Of a DNA stretch of 64,000 nt, positions 1 to 12,500 are shown piece by piece. Made by a program: the position numbers and the translations under genes. Below the pieces are notes generated by a model. The model made no database searches. It was not told where the DNA came from and was given only the letters and a program-made list of their open reading frames with translations. Within the stretch, counting starts at the first letter, position 1, and each line of letters begins with the position of its first letter. This stretch comes from Zeugodacus cucurbitae (lineage: Eukaryota; Arthropoda; Insecta; Diptera; Tephritidae): assembly GCF_028554725.1 (NCBI RefSeq), contig NC_071670.1:22686001-22750000 (forward strand). Reading direction: 5' to 3'.

Positions 1-120
1 TGTTTTTTTCTGACGATATTCAACTTGCAAGAAAGTGAACTTTGATCATAAATCTGCGAAAGCTCAAATTAAATGATTAGGAATAAATCTTCTTTATGTT
101 TTTCTTTGTCGATATGAACT

Positions 121-1442
121 TGCACGAAAGGGAACTTTGATCTTAAATATGATACAAATACAAAATAAATGATTATAAATAAATGTTTTTTATGTTTTTA
201 TTTGACGATATTCAACTTGCAAGAAAGTGAACTTTGCTCATAAATCTGCGAAAGCTCTAAATAAATGATTAGGAATAAAATACAAAATAAATGATTATGA
301 ATAAAGATTCTTTATGTTTTTATCTGACGATATTCAACTTGCAAGAAAGTGAACTTTGCTCATAAATCTGCGAAAGCTCAAAATAAATGATTATGAATAA
401 ATCTTCTTTACGTATTTCTTTGTCGATATGAACTTGCAAGAAAGTGAACTTTGATTTTAAATCTGATAAAATACGAAATAAATGACTATGACTAAATTAT
501 CTTTATGTTTTTATTTGTCGATATTCAACTTGCAAAAAAGTGAACTTTGATCATAAGTGTGATAAAATACATAATAAATGATTATGAATAAATATTCTTT
601 ATGTTTCTATTTGTCGATAAACAACTTGCAAGTAAGTGAACTTTGTTCTTAAATCTGATAAAAATACAATATAATTGCTTATGAATAAATGTTATTTATG
701 TTTCTATTTGTAGATAAACAACTAGCAAGAAAATGAAGTTTTATCTTAAATCTGATAAAACTCAAAATAAATGTTCATAATCATTCATAATCAAATGTTC
801 TTTACGTTTCTATTTGTCGATAAACAACTTGCACGAAAGGGAACTTTGATCTTAAATATGATACAAATACAAAATAAATGATTATAAATAAATGTTTTTT
901 ATGTTTTTATTTGACGATATTCAACTTGCAAGAAAGTGAACTTTGCTCATAAATCTGCGAAAGCTCTAAATAAATGATTAGGAATAAAATACAAAATAAA
1001 TGATTATGAATAAAGATTCTTTATGTTTTTATCTGACGATATTCAACTTGCAAGAAAGTGAACTTTGATCATAAATCTGCGAAAGCTCAAAATAAATGAT
1101 TATGAATAAATCTTCTTTACGTATTTCTTTGTCGATATGAACTTGCAAGAAAGTGAACTTTGATTTTAAATCTGATAAAATACGAAATAAATGACTATGA
1201 CTAAATTATCTTTATGTTTTTATTTGTCGATAAACAACTTGCAAGTAAGTGAACTTTGTTCTTAAATCTGATAAAAATACAATATAATTGATTATGAATA
1301 AATGTTATTTATGTTTCTATTTGTAGATAAACAACTAGCAAGAAAATGAAGTTTTATCTTAAATCTGATAAAACTCAAAATAAATGTTCATAATCATTCA
1401 TAATCAAATATTCTTTACGTTTCTATTTGTCGATAAACAACT
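121..1442 (+). repeat. Two higher-order repeat units, 709 bp and 613 bp
   Basis: The same series of variant monomers, marked by TGCACGAAAGGGAAC, begins at 121, 830, 1443 and 3511. The first unit is 709 bp and the second 613 bp. The 96-bp difference is one whole monomer, present near 520-615 and absent near 1225. This is what in-register unequal crossing-over or deletion produces. The next unit (1443-3510) is about 2,068 bp and contains additional variant monomers. Confidence 0.8.
774..793 (+). other. 20-bp micro-inversion inside a satellite monomer
   Basis: TTCATAATCATTCATAATCA occupies the place where the array normally reads GATTATGAATAAATG-type sequence. It reads as the reverse complement of that block: its complement contains TGATTATGAA and GATTATGAA. 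The same inverted block recurs at 1387-1406, 3455-3474 and 21133-21152, always followed by AATRTTCTTTACG or close to it. It therefore marks one monomer type that spread by duplication. Confidence 0.65.
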
Positions 1443-4400
1443 TGCACGAAAGGGAACTTTGATCTTAAATATGATACAAATACAAAATAAATGATTATAA
1501 ATAAATGTTTTTTATGTTTTTATTTGACGATATTCAACTTGCAAGAAAGTGAACTTTGCTCATAAATCTGCGAAAGCTCTAAATAAATGATTAGGAATAA
1601 AATACAAAATAAATGATTATGAATAAATATTTTTTATGTTTTTATTTGTCGATATTCAACTTGCAAGTAAGTGAACTTTGATCTTAAATCTGATAAAAAT
1701 ACAAAATAAATGATTAGTGATAAATGTTCTTTATTCTTCTATTTGTTTATAAACAACTTGCACGAAAGTGAAGAAGTTTAGAAAGTAAACTTTGATCTTA
1801 AATCTGATAAAATACAAAATAAATGATTATGAATAAAGATTCTTTATGTTTCTATTTGTCTATAAACAACTTTCACGAAAGTGAACTTTGTTCTTAAATC
1901 TGATAAATATACAATATAAATGACTATAAATAAATGTTTTTTATGTTTTATTTGTTGATAAGCAACTAGCAAGAAAGTGAAATTTGATCTTCAATCTGGG
2001 AAAACTCAAAATAAATGATTATGAATTAATGTTCTTTATGTTTCTATTTGTCGATAAACACCTAGCAAGAAAGTGAACTTTGATCATAAATCTGATAAAA
2101 CTCAAATTATTATTTGTCGAAAATTTTGTTTGCAAGAAAGTGAACTTTGATCCTAAATCTGATTATGAATAAATGTTATTTATGTTTCTTTTTGTCGATA
2201 AACAACTTGCAAGAAAGTGAACTTTGCTCATAAATCGGCGAAAGCTCCAAATAAATGATTAGGAATAAAATACAAAATAAATGATTATGAATAAAGATTC
2301 TTTATGTTTTTTTCTGACGATATTCAACTTGCAAGAAAGTGAACTTTGATCATAAATCTGCGAAAGCTCAAATTAAATGATTAGGAATAAATCTTCTTTA
2401 TGTTTTTCTTTGTCGATATGAACTTGCACGAAAGTGAACTTTGATCTTAAATCTGATAAAATAAGAAATAAATGACTATGAATAAATATTTTTTATGTTT
2501 TTATTTGTCGATATTCAACTTGCAAGAAAGTGAACTTTGATCTTAAATCTGATAAAAATACAAAATAAATGATTAGTGATAAATGTTCTTTATATTTGTT
2601 TATAAACAACTTGCACGAAAATGAAGAAGTTTAGAAAGTAAACTTTGATCTTAAATCTGATAAAATACTAAATAAATGATTATGAATAAAGATTCTTTAT
2701 GTTTTATTTGACGATATTCAACTTGCAAGAAAGTGAACTTTGCTCATAAATCTGCGAAAGCTCAAAATAAATGATTATGAATAAATCTTCTTTACGTTTT
2801 TCTTTGTCGATATGAACTTGCACGAAAGTGAACTTTGATCTTAAATCTGATAAAATAAGAAATAAATGACTATGAATAAATATTTTTATGTTTTTATTTG
2901 TCGATATTCAACTTGCAAGAAAGTGAACTTTGATCTTAAATCTGATAAAAATACAAAATAAATGATTAGTGATAAATGTTCTTTATATTTGTTTATAAAC
3001 AACTTGCACGAAAGTGAAGAAGTTTAGAAAGTAAACTTTGATCTTAAATCTGATAAAATACTAAATAAATGATTATGAATAAAGATTCTTTATGTTTTAT
3101 TTGTCGATATGAACTTGCAAGAAAGTGAACTTTGATTTTAAATCTGATAAAATACGAAATAAATGACTATGACTAAATTATCTTTATGTTTTTATTTGTC
3201 GATATTCAACTTGCAAAAAAGTGAACTTTGATCATAAGTGTGATAAAATACATAATAAATGATTATGAATAAATATTCTTTATGTTTCTATTTGTCGATA
3301 AACAACTTGCAAGTAAGTGAACTTTGTTCTTAAATCTGATAAAAATACAATATAATTGATAATGAATAAATGTTATTTATGTTTCTATTTGTAGATAAAC
3401 AACTAGCAAGAAAATGAAGTTTTATCTTAAATCTGATAAAACTCAAAATAAATGTTCATAATCATTCATAATCAAATGTTCTTTACGTTTCTATTTGTCG
3501 ATAAACAACTTGCACGAAAGGGAACTTTGATCTTAAATATGATACAAATACAAAATAAATGATTATAAATAAATGTTTTTTATGTTTTTATTTGACGATA
3601 TTCAACGTGCAAGAAAGTGAACTTTGCTCATAAATCTGCGAAAGCTCTAAATAAATGATTAGGAATAAAATACAAAATAAATGATTATGAATAAAGATTC
3701 TTTATGTTTTTATCTGACGATATTCAACTTGCAAGAAAGTGAACTTTGATCATAAATCTGCGAAAGCTCAAATTAAATGATTAGGAATAAACCTTCTTTA
3801 TGTTTTTCTTTGTCGATAAACAACTTGCAAGTAAGTGAACTTTGTTCTTAAATCTGATAAAAATACAATATAATTGATTATGAATAAATGTTATTTATGT
3901 TTCTATTTGATATTAAATCTGATAAAATAAGAAATAAATGACTATGAATAAATATTTTCTATGTTTTTATTTGTCGATATTCAACTTGCAAGTAAGTGTA
4001 CTTTGATCTTAAATCTGATAAAAATACAAAATAAATGATTAGTGATAAATGTTCTTTATTCTTCTATTTGTTTATAAACAACTTGCACGATCTTAAATCT
4101 GATAAAATACAGAATAAATGATTATGAATAAAGATTCTTTATGTTTTTATTTGACGATATTCAACTTGCAAGAAAGTGAACTTTGCTCATAAATCTGCGA
4201 AAGCTCAAAATAAATGATTATGAATAAATCTTCTTTATGTTTTTCTTTGTCGATATGAACTTGCAAGTAAGTGAACTTTGATTTTAAATCTGATAAAATA
4301 CGAAATAAATGACTATGAATAAATATTCTTTATGTTTTTATTTGTCGATATTCAACTTTCAAGAAAGTGAACTTTGATCTTAAGTGTGATAAAATACAAA

Positions 4401-4935
4401 ATAAATGATTATGAATAAATATTCTTTATGTTTCATTTGTCGATAAACAGCTTGCAAGTAAGTGAACTTTGTTCTTAGATCTGATAAAAATACAATATAA
4501 TTCATTATGAATAAATGTTATTTATGTTTCTATTTGTAGATAAACAACTAGCAAGAAAGTGAAGTTTTATCTTAAATCTGATAAAAATATTCATAAATGA
4601 CTATGAATAAATGTTCACTATGTTTCTATATGTCGATAAACAACCAGCAAGAAAGTGAACTTTGATCTTAAATGTGATAAAATACAAAATAAATGATTAT
4701 GAATAAATATTCTTTATGTTTTTATTTGACGATATTCAACTTGCAAGAAAGTGAACTTTGCTCATAAATCTGCGAAAGCTCCAAATAAATGATTAGGAAT
4801 AAAATACAAAATAAATGATTATGAATAAATATGTATATATGTTTCTATTTGTCGATAAACAACTTGCAAGTAAGTGAACTTTGTTCTTAAATCTGATAAA
4901 AATACAATATAATTGATTATGAATAAATGATATTT

Positions 4936-4945
4936 ATGTTTCTAT
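4936..4945 (+). repeat. Left target-site duplication of RTE copy 1
   Basis: ATGTTTCTAT here is repeated at 8157-8166 directly after the element's 3' tail. It corresponds to positions 22-31 of the satellite monomer counted from GATTATG. The array reads straight through this sequence in uninserted copies, for example 10284-10293 and 12349-12358. Confidence 0.88.
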
Positions 4946-7900
4946 ATGGATGGGATCATGTGTAGAAGTTCACGCAAGTGAGGAAAGTTTTTGATTGTCA
5001 TTCACTTGGGAGTGGCCAGAAACGATTCTTCTCCACATGGTTCAAGCAGCTCACGACTTCGGGTTTTAGACCAAGTATCCTCTGGGTAGCCAACAGACAT
5101 CCGTTTGAAGGCGAGCTAAAGTGAGAAGGCGAAGCCCGCTTATGCGGTTGTGCGTAGGGTTTGGGACCCACCACATAAAAACACCCCCCAATGAAAAATC
5201 TACGAAAGCCTCGGATGAGACACCCCCCTTTTGATGACGACCCCTGCAAACGTTTTAAGGATAATGATTTAAGGGCATGCACCTGGAATGTCCGGACCCT
5301 TAATTGGGAAGGTGCCTCTGCCCAGCTGGTTGATGTCCTCATACGACTCAAGGCTGACATCACCGCCATCCAAGAAGTGCGATGGACGGGACAAGGACGG
5401 AAGAAGGTGGGTCCTTGTGACATCTACTACAGCGGCCATATAAAGGAGCGCAAATTTGGTGTGGGATTTGTGGTGGGAGAGAGACTCCGTCGCAGAGTCC
5501 TGGCATTCACCCCGGTGGATGAACGTCTTGCCACAATCCGCATCAAAGCGAGGTTCTTCAACATATCGCTGATTTGCGCCCACGCCCCAACGGAAGAGAA
5601 GGACGATGTGACCAAAGATGCTTTCTATGAGCGCCTAGAACGCACCTATGAGCGCTGCCCCCGCCACGATGTAAAAGTCGTTCTTGGCGATTTTAACGCC
5701 AGGGTGGGTAAAGAAGGTGTCTTTGGCACAACAGTCGGAAAATTCAGCCTCCATGACGAAACATCGCCAAACGGCCTGAGGCTGATCGACTTCGCTGGAC
5801 CCCGAAATATGGTCGTCTGTAGTACCAGATTCCAGCATAAGAAAATACATCAAGCTACTTGGCTGTCTCCTGATCGAAACACGTGGAACCAAATCGATCA
5901 CGTTGTGATAGACGGAAGACATGTCTCCTGTGTTTTAGACGTGCGTACGAACCGAGGACCAAATATAGACTCGGACCATTATCTGGTCGCAGCGAAGATA
6001 CGCACCCGCCTCTGTGCAGCAAAGAATGCCCGTCAACAAACACAAGGAAGGTTCGACGTCGAAAAGCTGCAATCGCAACAGACAGCCACGAAATACTCTA
6101 CTCGACTTGCACTCCTGTTCTCTGAGAGCACTCATCAGCATCTCGGTATAAGGGAACTGTGGAACGGCATCTCAAACTCCATACGTACAGCTGCAACCGA
6201 AACCATTGGTTTTCGGAAAAGCCAAAAAACAGCTGGTATGATGAAGATTGTCGTCTCGAAGTGGAGAGAAAACAGACTGCCTACCTCGCAACGTTGCAAA
6301 CGATCACAACACGGAGCTGAAGAGGGAAGCGAGACGCATCTGCAGACAAAAAAAGAAAGAGGCCGAAATGCGTGAGTACGAAGAGCTTGAGAAGATGGCA
6401 GACAGAGGGAATGCTCGAAAATTTTATGAAAAAATGAAGCGACTTAACGAAGGTTTCAAGACCGGAGCATCCTCATGTAGAGACCAAGGTGGTAATCTGG
6501 TAACCGATGTCCAGGGCATACTAGGATTATGGAGGGAACACTTCTCCGACCTGCTGAATGGCAGTGAGAGTACAACACCAGGAGATGGCGAACCCGATCC
6601 TCCAATCGATGACGATGGAACAGATGTTCCATTACCCGACCGCTTGAAAAACAACAAAGCAGCGGGGGCCGATAGATTACCGGCAGAACTATTCAAATAC
6701 GGCGGCGAAGAACTGATAAGGTGCATGCATCAGCTTCTTTGCAGAATATGGTCGGAAGAAAGCATGCCTGACGATTGGAATCTCAGTGTGCTCTGCCCAA
6801 TCCATAAAAAGGGAGATCCCACAATCTGCGCCAATTACCGTGGGATCAGCCTCCTAAATATCGCATACAAGGTTCTATCGAGCGTACTGTGTGAAAGACT
6901 AAAGCCCACCGTCAACAAACTGATTGGACCTTATCAGTGTGGCTTTAGACCTGGAAAATCGACAACTGACCAGATATTCACCATGCGCCAAATTTTGAAG
7001 AAGACCCGTGAAAAGAGGATTGACACACACCACCTTTTTGTCGATTTTAAAGCTGCTTTCGACAGCACGAAAAGGAGCTGCCTTTACGCCGCGATGTCTG
7101 AATTTGGTATCCCCGCAAAAGTAATACGGCTGTGTAAGTTGACGTTGAGCAACACCAAAAGCTCCGTCATGATTGGGAAGGACCTCTCCGAGCCGTTTGA
7201 TACCAAACGAGGTTTCAGACAAGGTGTCTCACTATCGTGCGACTTCTTTAACCTGATGCTGGAAAAAATTATAAGAGCTGCAGAGCTAAACCGAGAAGGT
7301 ACTATCTTCTACAAGAGTGTACAGCTCGTGGCGTACGCCGATGATATTGATATCATCGGAAGCAACAACCGCGCCTTTTGTTCTGCTTTTTCCCCGCATG
7401 GATAAGGAGGCGAAGCGAATGGGTCTGGAGGTGAATGAGGACAAGACGAAATATCTCCTGTCATCAAGCAAACAGTCGGCGCATTCGCGTCTTGGCTCCC
7501 ACGTCACTGTTGACAGTCATAACTTCGAGGTCGTAGATAATTTCGTATACCTGGGAACCAGCAGCAACAACACGAACAATGTCAGCCTCGAAATCCAGCG
7601 CAGAATAACTCTTGCCAACAGGTGCTACTTTGGACTGAGTAGGCAATTGAACAGTAAAGTCCTCTCTCGACGAACCAAAATCAAGCTCTACAAGTCACTT
7701 ATCATTCCCGTCCTGCTTTACGGTGCTGAAGCCTGGACGATGTCAACATCAGATGAGACGACACTAGGAGTTTTCGAGAGGAAAATTTTGCGCAAGATTT
7801 ATGGTCCTAAGAACGTTGGCAACGGCGAATACCGCAGACGATGGAACGATGAGCTGTACGAGTTATACGACGACATTGACATAGTTCAGCGAATAAAAAG

Positions 7901-8156
7901 ACAGCGGCTACGCTGGCTAGGTCATGTTGTTCGAATGGACGAAAACACTCCAGCCCTGAAAGTGTTCGATGCAGTACCCGCCGGAGGAAGCCGAGGAAGG
8001 GGAAGGCCTCCACTCCGTTGGAGGGACCAGGTGGAGAGCGACCTGGTTACACTTGGGATCTCCAACTGGCGCCGAACTGCGAAGGAGAGAGAGAGCGCAC
8101 TATCGTCGATTCGGCTATAACCGGCTAAACGGTTGCAACGCCAATCACATACATAC
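4946..8156 (+). mobile_element. RTE-clade non-LTR retrotransposon, copy 1 (~3.2 kb, full length but dead)
   Basis: This non-satellite, GC-richer block of 3,211 bp is flanked by a perfect 10-bp TSD. It has a leader of about 245 bp, a long reading frame for an apurinic-type endonuclease followed by reverse transcriptase, and a short ACAT microsatellite tail (CACATACATAC) instead of poly(A). Length, domain order and tail type match the RTE clade. It appears full length because copy 2 has the same 5' end, but the shared insertion site means the true 5' terminus cannot be tested independently. The reading frame is broken in at least three places. The insertion is in the same orientation as the satellite as written. 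Confidence 0.93.
5191..8120 (+). pseudogene. RTE endonuclease/reverse transcriptase ORF, copy 1 (frameshifted)
   Basis: This would encode the single polyprotein that nicks target DNA and reverse-transcribes the element RNA. The APE-type endonuclease comes first: TWNVRT with Asn33, QEVRW with the catalytic Glu62 intact, LGDFNAR, and SDHYLV. The RT core follows: [41 protein letters not shown] and the catalytic YADD, then a C-terminal RWLGHVVRM block. Breaks visible against the other copies are a 1-nt loss near 6230 (AAACAGCTGG versus AAACAAGCTGG), a 22-nt deletion near 6313, and an extra C in the run at 7392-7395. Asp of GFRQGD is Val. The C-terminus is shortened by a 4-nt loss near 8094. The frame splits into 5191-6375, 6248-7405 and 7317-8120. 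The start at 5191 is the first in-frame Met before the endonuclease and is shared by all copies. Confidence 0.9.
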
Positions 8157-8166
8157 ATGTTTCTAT
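8157..8166 (+). repeat. Right target-site duplication of RTE copy 1
   Basis: ATGTTTCTAT matches 4936-4945 exactly. The satellite resumes here in the correct monomer phase (TTGTAGATAAACAACTAGC follows). The ACAT tail shares an AT with the duplication, so the junction is ambiguous by about 2 bp. Confidence 0.88.
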
Positions 8167-9540
8167 TTGTAGATAAACAACTAGCAAGAAGTGAAGTTTT
8201 ATCTTAAATCTGATAAAAAATACAAAACAAATGATTATGGATAAATGTTCTTTATTCTTCTATTTGTCTATAAACAACTTTCACGAAAGTGAACTTTGTT
8301 CTTAAATCTGATAAAAATACAATATAAATGACTATGAATAAATGTTTTTTATGTTTTATTTGTTGATAAGCAACTAGCAAGAAAGTGAAATTTGATCTTC
8401 CATCTGAGAAAACTCAAAATAAATGATTATGAATAAATGTTCTTTATGTTTCTATTTGTCGATAAACAACTAGCAAGAAAGTGAACTTTGATCATAAATC
8501 TGATAAAACTCAAATTATTTTTTGTCGAAAATTTTGTTTGCAAGAAAGTGAATTTTGATTTTAAATGTGATAAAATACAAAATAAATGATTATGAATAAA
8601 TATTCTTTATGTTTTTATTTGTCAATATTCAACTTGCAAGAATGTGAACTTTGATCATAAATCTGATAAAACTCAAAATAAATGATTATGAAAAAATGTT
8701 ATTTATGTTTCTTTTTGTCGATAAACAACTTGCAAGAAAGTGAACTTTGATTTTAAATCTGATAAAATACGAAATAAACGACTATGAATAAATATTCTTT
8801 ATGTTTTTATTTGTCGATATTCAACTTGCAAGGAAGTGAACTTTGATCTTAAGTGTGATAAAATACAAAGTAATGATTATGAATATATATGAATATATAT
8901 GAATATTCTTTATGTTTCTATTTGTCGATAAACAACTTGCAAGTAAGAGAACTTTGTTCTTAAATCTGATGAAAATACAATATAATTGATTATGAATAAA
9001 TGTTATTTATGTTTCTATTTGTAGATAAACAACTAGCAAGAAAGTGAAGTTCTATCTTAAATCTGATAAAAATACAAAATAAATGATTATAGATAAATGT
9101 TCATTATGTTTCTATTTGTGGATAAACAACCAGCAAGAAAGTGAACTTTGATCATAAATCTGATAAAACTCAAATTATTATTTGTCGAAAATTTTGTTTG
9201 CAAGAAAGTGAACTTTGATCCTAAATCTGATTATGAATAAATGTTCATTATGTTTCTATTTGTCGATAAACAACCAGCAAGAAAGTGAACTTTGATCATA
9301 AATCTGATAAAACTCAAATTATTATTTGTCGAAAATTTTGTTTGCAAGAAAGTGAACTTTGATCCTAAATCTGATTATGAATAAATGTTATTTATGTTTC
9401 TTTTTGTCGATATGAACTTGCAAGAAAGTGAACTTTGATTTTAAATCCGATAAAAATACAAAATAAATGATTATGAATAAATGTTTTTTATGTTTCTATT
9501 TGTCGATAAACAACTTGCAAGTAAGTGAACTTTGTTCTTA

Positions 9541-12500
9541 AATCTAATAAAACTCAAAATAAATGATTATGAATAAATCTTCTTTATGTATTTCTTTGTC
9601 GATATGAACTTGCAAGAAAGTGAACTTTGATTTTAAATCTGATAAAATACGAAATAAATGACTATCACTAAATATTATTTATGTTTTTATTTGTCGATAT
9701 TCAACTTGCAAGAAAGTGAACTTTGTTCATAAATCTGCGAAAGCTCCAAATAAATGATTAGGAATAAAATACAAAATAAATGATTATGAATAAAGATTCT
9801 TTATGTTTTTATCTGACGATATTCAACTTTCAAGAAAGTGAACTTTGCTCATAAATCTGCGAAAGCTCAAATTAAATGATTAGGAATAAATCATCTTTAT
9901 GTTTCATTTGTCGATAAACAGCTTGCAAGTAAGTGAACTTTGTTCTTAGATCTGATAAAAATACAATATAATTGATTATGAATAAATGTTATTTATGTTT
10001 CTATTTGTAGATAAACAACTAGCAAGAAAGTGAGGTTTTATCTTAAATCTTATAAAAATACAATATAAATGACTATGAATAAATGTTAATTATGTTTCTA
10101 TATGTCGATAAACAACCAGCAAGAAAGTGAACTTTGATCTTAAATGTGATAAAATACAAAATAAATGATTATGAATAAATATTCTTTATGTTTCATTTGT
10201 CGATAAACAGCTTGCAAGTAAGTGAACTTTGTTCTTAGATCTGATAAAAATACAATATAATTGATTATGAATAAATGTTATTTATGTTTCTATTTGTAGA
10301 TAAACAACTAGCAAGAAAGTGAAGTTTTATCTTAAATCTGATAAAAAATACAAAACAAATGATTATGGATAAATGTTCTTTATTCTTCTATTTGTCTATA
10401 AACAACTTTCACGAAAGTGAACTTTGTTCTTAAATCTGATAAAAATACAATATAAATGACTATGAATAAATGTTTTTTATGTTTTATTTGTTGATAAGCA
10501 ACTAGCAAAAAAGTGAAATTTGATCTTCCATCTGAGAAAACTCAAAATAAATGATTATGAATAAATGTTCTTTATGTTTCTATTTGTCGATAAACAACTA
10601 GCAAGAAAGTGAACTTTGATCATAAATCTGATAAAACTCAAATTATTTTTTGTCGAAAATTTTGTTTGCAAGAAAGTGAATTTTGATTTTAAATGTGACA
10701 AAATACAAAATAAATGATTATGAATGAATATTCTTTATGTTTTTATTTGTCAATATTCAACTTGCAAGAATGTGAACTTTGATCATAAATCTGATAAAAC
10801 TCAAAATAAATTATTATGAAAAAATGTTATTTATGTTTCTTTTTGTCGATAAACAACTTGCAAGAAAGTGAACTTTGATTTTAAATCTGATAAAATACGA
10901 AATAAATGACTATGAATAAATATTCTTTATGTTTTTATTTGTCGATATTCAACTTGCAAGAAAGTGAACTTTGATCTTAAGTGTGATAAAATACAAAGTA
11001 ATGATTATGAATAAATATTCTTTATGTTTCTATTTGTCGATAAACAACTTGCAAGTAAGTGAACTTTGTTCTTAAATCTGATGAAAATACAATATAATTG
11101 ATTATGAATAAATGTTATTTATGTTTCTATTTGTAGATAAACAACTAGCAAGAAAGTGAAGTTCTATCTTAAATCTGATAAAAATACAAAATAAATGATT
11201 ATGGATAAATGTTCATTATGTTTCTATTTGTCGATAAACAACCAGCAAGAAAGTGAACTTTGATCATAAATCTGATAAAACTCAAATTATTATTTGTCGA
11301 AAATTTTGTTTGCAAGAAAGTGAACTTTGATCCTAAATCTGATTATGAATAAATGTTATTTATGTTTCTTTTTGTCGATATGAACTTGCAAGAAAGTGAA
11401 CTTTGATTTTAAATCCGATAAAAATACAAAATAAATGATTATGAATACATGTTTTTTATGTTTCTATTTGTCGATAAACAACTTGCAAGTAAGTGAACTT
11501 TGATTTTAAATCCGATAAAAATACAAAATAAATGATTATGAATAAATCTTCTTTATGTTTCTATTTGTCGATAAACAACTTGCAAGTAAGTGAACTTTGT
11601 TCTTAAATCTAATAAAACTCAAAATAAATGATTATGAATAAATCTTCTTTATATATTTCTTTGTCGATATGAACTTGCAAGAAAGTGAACTTTGATTTTA
11701 AATCTGATAAAATACGAAATAAATGACTATCACTAAATATTATTTATGTTTTTATTTGTCGATATTCAACTTGCAAGAAAGTGAACTTTGTTCATAAATC
11801 TGCGAAAGCTCCAAATAAATGATTAGGAATAAAATACAAAATAAATGATTATGAATAAAGATTCTTTATGTTTTTATCTGACGATATTCAACTTTCAAGA
11901 AAGTGAACTTTGCTCATAAATCTGCGAAAGCTCAAATTAAATGATTAGGAATAAATCATCTTTATGTTTCATTTGTCGATAAACAGCTTGCAAGTAAGTG
12001 AACTTTGTTCTTAGATCTGATAAAAATACAATATAATTGATTATGAATAAATGTTATTTATGTTTCTATTTGTAGATAAACAACTAGCAAGAAAGTGAGG
12101 TTTTATCTTAAATCTTATAAAAATACAATATAAATGACTATGAATAAATGTTAATTATGTTTCTATATGTCGATAAACAACCAGCAAGAAAGTGAACTTT
12201 GATCTTAAATGTGATAAAATACAAAATAAATGATTATGAATAAATATTCTTTATGTTTCATTTGTCGATAAACAGCTTGCAAGTAAGTGAACTTTGTTCT
12301 TAGATCTGATAAAAATACAATATAATTGATTATGAATAAATGTTATTTATGTTTCTATTTGTAGATAAACAACTAGCAAGAAAGTGAAGTTTTATCTTAA
12401 ATCTGATAAAAAATACAAAACAAATGATTATGGATAAATGTTCTTTATTCTTCTATTTGTCTATAAACAACTTTCACGAAAGTGAACTTTGTTCTTAAAT

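Larger units (their letters stand above)
1..4945 (+). repeat. 96-bp satellite array, zone A (heterogeneous monomers)
   Basis: Head-to-tail AT-rich monomers of about 96 bp fill this stretch. Recognisable blocks in order are GATTATGAATAAATG, TTCTTTATGTTTCTA, TTTGTCGATAAACAACTTGC, AAGAAAGTGAACTTTGATC and a GATAAAATAC-type block. Variants include a GCGAAAGCTC monomer and a longer ~122-bp monomer with a 26-bp internal duplication containing GATTAGGAATAAAATAC. Neighbouring monomers differ more than in the right half of the window, and some are shortened or fused, for example near 3900 and 4080. There is no coding region, and the array continues past the left edge. Confidence 0.95.

Noticed and set aside
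5191..6375. Host craniofacial-development-type protein (a name often given to such endonuclease domains)
   Set aside because: The APE motifs are followed by an RT and sit in a TSD-flanked element, so it is the RTE endonuclease, not a host gene.
4998..8158. Many minus-strand and alternate-frame ORFs across the RTE copies
   Set aside because: Shadows of the endonuclease/RT frame; they carry no domains and recur only because the element is duplicated.
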